From assembly GCA_910589085.1 (NCBI GenBank), contig CAJUSG010000049.1:1-19871 (forward strand): a stretch of DNA of 19,871 nucleotides, in the 5' to 3' direction. The stretch comes from an uncultured Oscillospiraceae bacterium. GTDB taxonomy: Bacteria > Bacillota > Clostridia > Oscillospirales > Oscillospiraceae. Positions 15,117 to 19,871 of the stretch are shown here, piece by piece. The notes beneath the pieces were generated by a model. The model made no database searches, was not told the DNA's origin, and worked only from the letters and a program-made list of their open reading frames with translations. Numbering within the stretch: position 1 is the stretch's first letter; every line of letters starts with the position of its first letter. Made by a program: the position numbers and the translations under genes.

Positions 15117-15153
15117 ACGCGCGGGTATGGCGTTGGCCATACCCGCGCGTTTT
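15117..15153 (+). terminator. Terminator of the arabinose operon
   Basis: A perfect 14-bp stem, ACGCGCGGGTATGG (15117-15130) and CCATACCCGCGCGT (15137-15150), has a 6-nt loop and is followed by TTTGGTTT. It lies between two convergent operons. An A-rich flank on the other side may let it also end the opposing transcript. Confidence 0.85.
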
Positions 15154-15161
15154 GGTTTAAT

Positions 15162-15974
15162 TCAGATGAGGAGCAGATTTTCCGCCCGGCGGGTGTAGTT
15201 TTCCTCCAGCATGGCCACATGGGAGAGAAAGTCGGGGTCCTCAAAGTACTTGGCGTGGACGGTGCAGCGGCGGACACAGGCCTGACACTTGATGCACAGG
15301 CCCACGGCCTCCATGGTCTCCCGGTCGATGCTGCCCAGAGGACAGGCCCGGGCGCAGGCGCCGCAGTGGGAGCACTTCTCCCAGCGGGTGAGGGGCTTGG
15401 CCTTCAGAAATTTGGCGGGGGCGCCGTCCGCGCGCAGCGGGGTGTAGTAGGGGCCGATCTCGCTGCGGTCCATCTCCAGGAGGGGCAGAGTGCCGCCGCT
15501 CATCCTGGCGGCGGCGGAGGCAGCAAATCCTGCCATCTGGGCCAGGTCGTCCTCGTCGGGCCGCCCGGCCCCCACCCGGTCGGAGAAGGCGTGGCGGCCG
15601 GCGAAGGCGGCGGCCCCCACCGCCTGGAAGCCGTTGCCCTCCAGCAGCAGGACCAGCTCCCGCAGGGCCTCGTCACAGCTGCGGTTGCCGAATACGCAGA
15701 TGGGGAGGGCGGGGGTGCGGTCACCGAAGATTTTGGCCCTGTACTCGGGCATCAGCTTGTTAGGCAGCCGGCCGGCGTATACCGGGGAGGCCATCACCAG
15801 AAGATCCTCCGGGCCGAACCGGTACTCGGTCTGGCGGTTTTCCGGTTTAGTAAAATTGATGTACTTTGGCTCCAGGCCCAGATGGACGGCCAGAGCGCCG
15901 GCCACGGTCCGGACGATTTTCTCCGTCCCCCCGGTGGGGCTGAAGTAGAGGACATGGAGTTTTGTGATGTTCAT
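15162..15974 (-). CDS. EFR1-type flavodoxin/ferredoxin fusion protein
   Basis: This 270-residue cytoplasmic electron carrier has two parts. Residues 1-160 resemble a flavodoxin, with a phosphate loop YFSPTGGTEKIVRTV (10-24) and ASPVYAGRLPNKL (62-74). The C-terminus carries two 4Fe-4S motifs, C201-C204-C207-C211 (CSHCGACARACP) and C227-C230-C233-C237 (CIKCQACVRRCT). That build is the EFR1 family common in anaerobic Clostridia. AAAGGAG lies 9 bases before the ATG. It follows the KDG kinase gene by 30 bases on the same strand, so it is probably co-transcribed, but its redox partner is unknown and the link to sugar-acid metabolism may be incidental. Confidence 0.88.
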   Translation of the reverse strand: MNITKLHVLYFSPTGGTEKIVRTVAGALAVHLGLEPKYINFTKPENRQTEYRFGPEDLLVMASPVYAGRLPNKLMPEYRAKIFGDRTPALPICVFGNRSCDEALRELVLLLEGNGFQAVGAAAFAGRHAFSDRVGAGRPDEDDLAQMAGFAASAAARMSGGTLPLLEMDRSEIGPYYTPLRADGAPAKFLKAKPLTRWEKCSHCGACARACPLGSIDRETMEAVGLCIKCQACVRRCTVHAKYFEDPDFLSHVAMLEENYTRRAENLLLI

Positions 15975-16004
15975 ACAGTAGAGCTCCTTTCGCGCCTATG
16001 GGGG

Positions 16005-17033
16005 TTATCGCTGGATACGGCCGGAGCCGTCGCCGCCGGCCAGCTTCTCCACCTCGGCCACCGTGACCATGTTGTAGTCCCCCTCGACGGAGTGCTTCAG
16101 GGCGGAGGCCGCCGCCGCGAACTCCACCGCCTCCTGGGTGGACTTGCCCGTCATCAGGGAGTAGATCAGGCCGCCGCCGAAGGAGTCGCCGCCGCCCACC
16201 CGGTCGATGATGTGCAGCTGGTACTTTTTAGAGAAGCAGTACGCACCGCTGGCCGCGTCGTACAGCATGGCCGACCAGCCGTTGTCAAAGGCGGAGTGGG
16301 ACTCCCGCAGGGTGATGGCCACCTTCTCAAAGCCAAACTTGTCGGCCAGCTGCTTGGCTACCGACTTGTAGCCCTCGTGGTTGATTTCGCCGCCGGTGAT
16401 GTCGGTGGCCTCGGCCTCGATGCCAAAGACGTCCTTGGCGTCCTCCTCGTTGGAGATGCACACGTCCACATACTGACACAGGTCGGTCATGGCCTCCCGG
16501 GCCTGGTCCCGGGTCCACAGCTTGCCCCGGTAGTTCAGGTCGCAGCTGACCTTGATCCCCCTGGCCTTGGCCGCTTTGCAGGCCTTTTGGCAGATGTCCA
16601 CCAGGTTGGGCCCCAGGGCCGGGGTGATGCCGGTGAAGTGGAACCACTCAACGCCGTCAAAGATCCTGTCCCAGTCGAAGTCGGCGGCGGAGGCCTCCTG
16701 GATGGCGGAGTGGGCCCGGTCGTAGATGCACACGCTGCCCCGCTGAGAGGCACCCTTCTCGTTGAAGTAGATGCCCACCCGGTCGCCCCCGCGGACAATG
16801 AGGGAGGTGTCCACCCCGTACCGCCGCAGGGAGTTTACCGCCGCCTGGCCGATAGCGTGGGCGGGCAGCTTGGTGACATAGGCCACATCCATGCCGTAAT
16901 TGGCCAGCGAGACCGCCACGTTGGCCTCGCCGCCGCCGAAGGAGAACTCCAGATGATCGGCCTGAACGAAACGCTCGTAGTTGTAGGGCTGGAGCCGGAT
17001 CATCAGCTCACCGAAGGTAATCACTTTTGCCAT
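16005..17033 (-). CDS. kdgK: PfkB-family sugar kinase, probable 2-dehydro-3-deoxygluconokinase
   Basis: This 342-residue ribokinase-fold kinase probably phosphorylates 2-keto-3-deoxygluconate (KDG) to KDPG. It begins ITFGELMIRLQP with a substrate loop FGGGEANVAVSLA (about 32-44), and carries VSCDLNYRGKLW and NEEDAKDVFG. The ATP and anion-hole motif is DRVGGGDSFGGGL (about 277-289), with D283 the expected catalytic base. FNEKGASQR with the RAHSAI segment is typical of KDG kinases. Of two in-frame ATGs, the one at 17033 is preferred. AAAGGAG lies 10 bases before it but only one base before the ATG at 17042. No KDPG aldolase lies in the window, so that step would be encoded elsewhere. Fructokinase-like specificity is the main alternative. 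Confidence 0.85.
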   Translation of the reverse strand: MAKVITFGELMIRLQPYNYERFVQADHLEFSFGGGEANVAVSLANYGMDVAYVTKLPAHAIGQAAVNSLRRYGVDTSLIVRGGDRVGIYFNEKGASQRGSVCIYDRAHSAIQEASAADFDWDRIFDGVEWFHFTGITPALGPNLVDICQKACKAAKARGIKVSCDLNYRGKLWTRDQAREAMTDLCQYVDVCISNEEDAKDVFGIEAEATDITGGEINHEGYKSVAKQLADKFGFEKVAITLRESHSAFDNGWSAMLYDAASGAYCFSKKYQLHIIDRVGGGDSFGGGLIYSLMTGKSTQEAVEFAAAASALKHSVEGDYNMVTVAEVEKLAGGDGSGRIQR

Positions 17034-17096
17034 TTTAATCATACTCCTTTATTCAGGGACGCGGTCCCGTTATTTATGAGGACTTCATGGGGGCCG

Positions 17097-17774
17097 TCAG
17101 CCGCCGTGGGAGAGCATGATGTCCCGGGTGGCCTCCATGTGGCGCATGACGGACAGGTAGGCCTGGATTCCCACCGGGTCGCTGGGGTCCTGGATGGCGG
17201 CTAAAATCTCACGGTGCTCGCCGCAGGCCTTCTGAAGCCGGCCCTCCACCTGGAAGGCCTCAAGGGCGAAGAAGTACAGCCGGTAGTGGTAGGAGTTGAA
17301 CAGCTGCCGCAGCTCGTCGTTCCCGGAAAAGTCCACCAGAGCCTGGTGAAACTGAAGGTCGTGCTCCAGAAAGGCGTCCATCGGCTCCGTGCCGGCGGCC
17401 TCCCGGTCCAGAAAGCGCCCCATGGAGGTCACACTCTCCTCCATGGCCCGGAGGGTGGCCTGTCCGCCGGGGGTGTGCCGGTTCAGCGCCAGCTGCATGG
17501 CGCAGAAGCCCTCCACCGCCGTGCGGGCCTGATAGGTCTGCAGAATGTCCTCTCTGGACATCACGTGGAGACAGAAGCCCTTGCTGGGGAGAATGTCGAT
17601 CAGCTTCTCCTGGCTCAGCCGCACCAGCGCGTCCTTCATGGGGGTGCGGGAGATATTCAGCTCTGCCGCCATCCGGGTCTCAGAGTACAGCACATTGGGC
17701 TGAAGCTGCCCGGAGAGCACCTTGTCCCGGACATGGCTGTACGCCGACTCCTGGAGGGGTTTGTATTCCGCCAC
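17097..17774 (-). CDS. GntR-family regulator with FCD sensor domain
   Basis: This 225-residue repressor of the FadR subgroup has a winged helix at about 5-70 (ESAYSHVRDKVLSG, then ELNISRTPMKDALVRL and LIDILPSKG) and an FCD ligand domain at about 75-218. The probable metal ligands are D139, H143, H187 and H212, typical of regulators that sense sugar acids or other small carboxylates. The start chosen is GTG at 17774 (protein begins MAEYKPLQES). The longer frame up to 17831 is the gene's own promoter, with TTGACC and TATAAT boxes inside it. AGGTGG lies about 8 bases upstream. It heads the operon with the PfkB kinase and EFR1 genes. It is divergent from the transaldolase gene, whose promoter contains a likely operator. 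Confidence 0.88.
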   Translation of the reverse strand: MAEYKPLQESAYSHVRDKVLSGQLQPNVLYSETRMAAELNISRTPMKDALVRLSQEKLIDILPSKGFCLHVMSREDILQTYQARTAVEGFCAMQLALNRHTPGGQATLRAMEESVTSMGRFLDREAAGTEPMDAFLEHDLQFHQALVDFSGNDELRQLFNSYHYRLYFFALEAFQVEGRLQKACGEHREILAAIQDPSDPVGIQAYLSVMRHMEATRDIMLSHGG

Positions 17775-17802
17775 AGTCTCGTCCACCTGCCTTTCTGGAA
17801 TG

Positions 17803-17831
17803 ATTATATCGGAAATGCGGAGGCGGGTCAA
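17803..17831 (-). promoter_or_regulatory. Promoter of the gntR-kdgK-EFR1 operon
   Basis: On the minus strand TTGACC (17826-17831) and TATAAT (17803-17808) are exactly 17 bases apart. The start should be near 17796, leaving a leader of about 22 nt before the GTG at 17774. A GCGGGT/ACCCGC palindrome (17823-17836) covers the -35 box and could be a control site. Confidence 0.75.
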
Positions 17832-17904
17832 CCCGCAGGCGAGTTAAATCGGAACTGAGGCGTTTCTCACAAAAAAACGCCCGCAGTTTTGTGTAATACG
17901 GCCC

Positions 17905-17933
17905 TTGACAGTATACCGGTATACCGGCATACT
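17905..17933 (+). promoter_or_regulatory. Promoter of the transaldolase-family gene
   Basis: A perfect TTGACA (17905-17910) and CATACT (17928-17933) have a 17-base spacer. That spacer is itself the repeated GTATACCG sequence, so the promoter core is built from operator-like DNA. The leader to the ATG at 17996 is about 56 nt and contains a small CCCG/CGGG hairpin (about 17949-17963). Confidence 0.72.
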
Positions 17934-17934
17934 G
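17911..17934. promoter_or_regulatory. Tandem palindromic operator, likely for the adjacent GntR
   Basis: Three 8-base units follow one another: GTATACCG (17911), GTATACCG (17919) and GCATACTG (17927). Overlapping reads give a perfect palindrome GTATACCGGTATAC (17911-17924) and a near-perfect one GTATACCGGCATAC (17919-17932). FadR-subgroup repressors bind short palindromes of this kind. The position between -35 and -10 predicts repression of the transaldolase gene. Confidence 0.6.
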
Positions 17935-17995
17935 ATGATAGTGAGGAGCCCGGATACCACGGGCAGCCAATGATTACTTTAAGGAGGGACTTCAT

Positions 17996-19045
17996 ATGAA
18001 AGAATCCTATTTTAAGCGTGTACATGCCCAGACGCCCACCCGTATGTGGATTAACAATGTCTCCCGCAGCCAGGCCGACCTGGCCATCGCCGCCGGCGCG
18101 ACCGGCTGCACCCAAAATCCCGCTTACACCTGGAAGATGATGGAGGACCCCCAGGAGCGGCCCTATGTGATGGAGAAGCTGGCGGAGATCCTCAAGACCG
18201 AGCCCGACGATACCCAGGCGCTGGTGAAGCTCCAGAGGGTGCTGGTGGAGGGCATCGCCCAGAAGTTTATGCCCATGTATGAGGCATCTCATGGCCAGTG
18301 CGGCTATGTGAGCATCCAGGGCGACCCCTTTGACGAGACCGAGGAGTCCATCGTCAAATACGCGAAGTTCAACACTGCCAACCTGCCCAACATGACCGCT
18401 AAAATCCCTGTGGTCCCCGGCGGCATCAAGGCCATCAAAAAGCTGGCCCCGGAGCGGGTGCCCATCAACACCACCGAGATTATGACCATCCGTCAGGCCC
18501 TGGACATCGCGGATATCTATGACGATGTTTGCGCCAAGGTGGAGAACCCCGCCCCCATGTATTACTCCGTCATCACCGGCATCTTTGACGAGTACCTGAC
18601 CAAGTATGTCCAGGAGAAGGGGATTGATGTCTCCCCCGACGCAGTGTGGCAGGCCGGTCTGGCTGTGGCCAAAAAGACCTACGCCGCAGTGAAGGAGCGC
18701 AACAGCCAGGTCCGCTTCATCGGCGGCGGCGCCCGGGGCCTGCACCACTTCACCGAGATGGTGGGCGCCGACTGTGTGGTTACCATCAACTGGAAGGGCA
18801 CCGCAGATAAACTGATCGAGCAGGACCCCGCCGTGGTGCAGCGCTTTGCCATGCCCATCCCCCAGTCGGTTATTGATGAGCTGTCTGAGAAGGTGGATGA
18901 GTTCAACCGGGCCTACTATGTCCACGGCATCACGGAGGAGGAGTATGAGGACTACGGCCCCGTGGTTCTGTTCCGCAGCAGCTTTGAGAAGGCCTGGAAG
19001 AATGCCCTGGAGGAGATCAGGAAGCAGCGGGCCGCTATGAATTAA
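17996..19045 (+). CDS. Transaldolase-family protein
   Basis: A 349-residue TIM-barrel enzyme of the transaldolase superfamily, which forms a Schiff base to move or split three-carbon units of sugar phosphates. The substrate-binding motif GCTQNPAYTW (about 37-46) corresponds to the TTNP region, and the expected Schiff-base lysine is K136 in MTAKIPVVPGGIKAIKKL. PINTTEIMTIRQALDIADIY and the TINWKGTADKL segment continue the family pattern. It is longer than the small ~215-residue transaldolases and unlike typical pentose-phosphate TalB in spacing, so the true substrate is uncertain. AAGGAGG lies 8 bases before the ATG. It has its own regulated promoter and terminator and is divergent from the FCD regulator and KDG-type kinase. 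It probably belongs to the same catabolic module, but the reaction is not established. Confidence 0.8.
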   Translation: MKESYFKRVHAQTPTRMWINNVSRSQADLAIAAGATGCTQNPAYTWKMMEDPQERPYVMEKLAEILKTEPDDTQALVKLQRVLVEGIAQKFMPMYEASHGQCGYVSIQGDPFDETEESIVKYAKFNTANLPNMTAKIPVVPGGIKAIKKLAPERVPINTTEIMTIRQALDIADIYDDVCAKVENPAPMYYSVITGIFDEYLTKYVQEKGIDVSPDAVWQAGLAVAKKTYAAVKERNSQVRFIGGGARGLHHFTEMVGADCVVTINWKGTADKLIEQDPAVVQRFAMPIPQSVIDELSEKVDEFNRAYYVHGITEEEYEDYGPVVLFRSSFEKAWKNALEEIRKQRAAMN

Positions 19046-19076
19046 TAGGCGTTTCCCGGGAGAGAGGAGAAAGAGC

Positions 19077-19108
19077 GGAGCGCCCCAGCTGGGGCGCTCC
19101 TGTTGTTG
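19077..19108 (+). terminator. Terminator of the transaldolase-family gene
   Basis: Arms GGAGCGCCCCA (19077-19087) and TGGGGCGCTCC (19090-19100) form a near-continuous palindrome with a 2-base centre, followed by TGTTGTTG. It lies about 30 bases after the stop. Confidence 0.75.
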
Positions 19109-19127
19109 AGCGGTTAAATACGAATTG

Positions 19128-19156
19128 TTGACATTCGATGCAGCGTTTGCTACAAT
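19128..19156 (+). promoter_or_regulatory. Promoter of the small-ORF transcript
   Basis: Perfect TTGACA (19128-19133), a 17-base spacer, then TACAAT (19151-19156). The start is expected near 19163, about 60 bases before the small ORF. Confidence 0.75.
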
Positions 19157-19224
19157 AAACGACAAGGTGCGCTGGCAAAGCGGACGGCGGTTTGGCTACA
19201 CCACCCGGAAGGGGGTGAGGCCCG

Positions 19225-19296
19225 ATGCCTGTGACTATGACGTTAACATTCCACTTTCGTGGTTATACAGTGACGTTCCAGGTCAAGGTAAAGTGA
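19225..19296 (+). CDS. Putative 23-residue peptide, possible type I toxin-like sORF
   Basis: This very short ORF begins MPVTMTLTF and ends FQVKVK, with a central FHFRGYT. Residues alternate hydrophobic (V, M, L, F, then Y, V, F, V) with polar (T, H, then T, Q, K). An R-G turn sits between the two halves, which would suit an amphipathic beta-hairpin and not a membrane helix. The ribosome site GGGGGTGAGG (19211-19220) is close to the anti-16S consensus and well spaced. However, CACCC (19202-19206) can pair with GGGTG (19213-19217) and hide it. A consensus promoter lies upstream, and a stem-loop covers the stop codon. An antisense promoter faces it from downstream. I do not recognise the peptide; toxin, signal or leader peptide are all possible. 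Confidence 0.45.
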   Translation: MPVTMTLTFHFRGYTVTFQVKVK

Positions 19297-19384
19297 AACC
19301 GCCACCCCAGCACGGTGACGGTTTCCTTTAGCGAAACATAAACCCTGTTGGGCCAAACCGCCTAAAGCTGGCAGTGCCCTACAC
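19285..19384 (-). ncRNA. Predicted antisense RNA to the sORF 3' region
   Basis: A strong minus-strand promoter should start transcription near 19384. The RNA would run over the 3' part of the sense transcript and the stop codon. No minus-strand ORF longer than a few codons follows it (ATG GGT GTG TAG; ATG TTT CGC TAA). The left end is a guess, based on the stem-loop at 19295-19325. Overlap at the 3' ends of two converging RNAs is the layout of Bacillus type I antitoxins such as RatA and SR4. Confidence 0.35.
19295..19325. other. Stem-loop over the sORF stop codon
   Basis: GAAACCG (19295-19301) pairs with CGGTTTC (19319-19325) and CACC (19303-19306) with GGTG (19314-19317), separated by one C-A mismatch. 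It is followed by CTTTA on + and by ACTTT on -. It could therefore serve as a weak terminator or structural element for both the sense and the antisense RNA. Confidence 0.55.
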
Positions 19385-19390
19385 ACCCAT

Positions 19391-19419
19391 AGTATACTAT
19401 ACTTAACTGCATGTGTCAA
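19391..19419 (-). promoter_or_regulatory. Antisense promoter facing the sORF
   Basis: On the minus strand a perfect TTGACA (19414-19419) and TATACT (19391-19396) are separated by exactly 17 bases. There is no gene on this strand immediately downstream, so the product is probably a noncoding RNA. Confidence 0.72.
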
Positions 19420-19428
19420 GGGTGTGGA

Positions 19429-19466
19429 CAGCCCCGTTTTCTGTTGAGAAAACGGGGCTGTTTTTT
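19429..19466 (+). terminator. Strong terminator closing the sORF locus
   Basis: A perfect 13-bp stem, CAGCCCCGTTTTC (19429-19441) and GAAAACGGGGCTG (19448-19460), has a 6-nt loop and six T after it. Its orientation ends + strand transcripts beginning at 19163. Confidence 0.88.
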
Positions 19467-19532
19467 AGTCTGGCCAGCTTTACCATGCCCAAGAGGAAAA
19501 ACGAAGTTTTTCCCGAAAGTTTTTTCTTTTGG

Positions 19533-19562
19533 TTCTTTTCTTTTTTTCAAAAAAGAAAAGAA
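19533..19562 (-). terminator. AT-rich inverted repeat after ilvC
   Basis: A perfect 14-bp inverted repeat, TTCTTTTCTTTTTT (19533-19546) and AAAAAAGAAAAGAA (19549-19562), lies three bases past the ilvC stop. It is purely A/T-rich with a 2-base loop, so it is an atypical terminator. A second small palindrome GGAAAAAC/GTTTTTCC lies at 19495-19513. Confidence 0.4.
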
Positions 19563-19565
19563 TCA

Positions 19566-19871
19566 TCAGTTAGACGCGGTATCGGGGTCGGTATCGTCGC
19601 CCCAGAGCATGTTCTTCCGCAGCTCGGCGCCCACGGTCTCCATCTGGTGCTTGGCCAGCTGGGCCCGCTTGGCGTTGAAGAAGGTGCGGCCGTTCTTGTT
19701 CTCGGCGATCCAGCGGCCGGCGAACACGCCGTCCTGGATGTCGGTGAGGACGGCCTTCATGTTCTTCTTGGTCTCCTCGTAGGGCAGGATGCGGGTGCCG
19801 GAGACATACTCGCCGTACTCGGCGGTGTCGGAGATGGAGTAGTTCATCATGGCCACGCCGCCCTTGTTGAT
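19566..19871 (-). CDS. ilvC: Ketol-acid reductoisomerase, C-terminal part (cut by window end)
   Basis: This is the last ~101 residues of KARI, the NADPH-dependent enzyme that converts acetolactate or acetohydroxybutyrate to the dihydroxy acids of branched-chain amino acid synthesis. The visible part is the knotted C-terminal helical domain, with GGVAMMNYSISDTAEYGEY, TRILPYEETKKNMKAVLTDIQDG, FAGRWIAENKNGRTFFNAKR and QMETVGAELRKNMLW. The conserved ISDTAEYG and GAELRK-MLW signatures make the call safe. The reading frame stays open to the window edge, so the true start lies beyond 19871. The short Met-initiated reading inside the window is not a real start. The usual C-terminus is extended here by a GDDTDPDTASN tail. 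Confidence 0.95.
   Translation of the reverse strand: MNKGGVAMMNYSISDTAEYGEYVSGTRILPYEETKKNMKAVLTDIQDGVFAGRWIAENKNGRTFFNAKRAQLAKHQMETVGAELRKNMLWGDDTDPDTASN

Larger units (their letters stand above)
19109..19565. other. Gene-poor region holding a structured promoter/sORF/antisense locus
   Basis: The 520 bases between the transaldolase gene and ilvC contain no long gene. From left to right they hold a consensus promoter (19128-19156) and the 5' arm GGCGGTTTGGC (19186-19196). Next come a ribosome site with hairpin (19202-19217), a 23-codon ORF (19225-19296) and a stem-loop over its stop (19295-19325). Then come the 3' arm GCCAAACCGCC (19352-19362), a minus-strand promoter (19391-19419) and a strong terminator (19429-19466). 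An AT-rich stretch with inverted repeats precedes the ilvC 3' end. Confidence 0.7.

Noticed and set aside
19125..19331. 68-codon plus-strand ORF starting TTG in the sORF locus
   Set aside because: It would start inside the -35 box of the promoter and has no ribosome site; the 23-codon frame at 19225 is better placed.

Overview
The window looks like chromosome from a high-GC, Gram-positive gut-type Clostridia, most likely Oscillospiraceae (Flavonifractor/Lawsonibacter/Oscillibacter-like). The reasons are GC-rich codons, strong AGGAGG-type Shine-Dalgarno sequences, a Gram-positive lipoprotein solute-binding protein, an AraR regulator (GntR head on a LacI-like body), an EFR1-type flavodoxin/ferredoxin protein, and dispersed GTAGGGGCGG-type palindromes. 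The taxonomic call is inference.

Layout. (1) 1-960: a tRNA cluster on + (Gly-TCC partial, Arg-TCT, His-GTG, Gln-TTG, Lys-TTT) with hairpin-bearing repeats in the spacers and terminators at the end. (2) 963-1199 (-): secG. (3) 1351-4671 (-): araR followed by a GH36 alpha-galactosidase-type glycosidase. (4) 4672-5209: an AT-rich divergent control region with ATTTGTA/TACAAAT half-sites and two promoters. (5) 5210-15104 (+): one long arabinose operon. It encodes a YtfQ-like binding lipoprotein, a double ATPase, two AraH/YtfT/YjfF-type permeases, an FGGY kinase (probably a non-AraB ribulokinase), AraA, AraD and a GalM-type mutarotase. (6) 15162-17774 (-): an FCD-type GntR regulator, a PfkB kinase of the 2-keto-3-deoxygluconate kinase type, and an EFR1 flavodoxin/ferredoxin. 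(7) 17996-19045 (+): a transaldolase-family protein, divergent from the regulator, with a tandem palindromic operator inside its promoter. (8) 19101-19466: a compact promoter-sORF-hairpin locus facing an antisense promoter, possibly a type I toxin-antitoxin-like unit. (9) 19566-19871 (-): the 3' part of ilvC, cut by the window end.

How it works together. The operon would import arabinose or small arabinosides, interconvert anomers (GalM-like), isomerise L-arabinose to L-ribulose (AraA), phosphorylate it (FGGY kinase) and epimerise it to D-xylulose 5-phosphate (AraD). AraR, encoded divergently, would repress through the half-sites around the operon promoter. The GH36 enzyme co-transcribed with araR may feed the pathway; beta-L-arabinopyranosides mimic alpha-D-galactosides, so its true substrate may be an arabinoside. 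The second cluster (GntR, KDG kinase, transaldolase-like) looks like a separate sugar-acid or keto-sugar module.

The least explained structure is 19101-19466. Two promoters with 17-bp spacers and near-consensus boxes face each other across a 23-codon ORF with a strong but sequestered ribosome site, a 5'-to-3' long-range inverted repeat, and a stem-loop over the stop codon.
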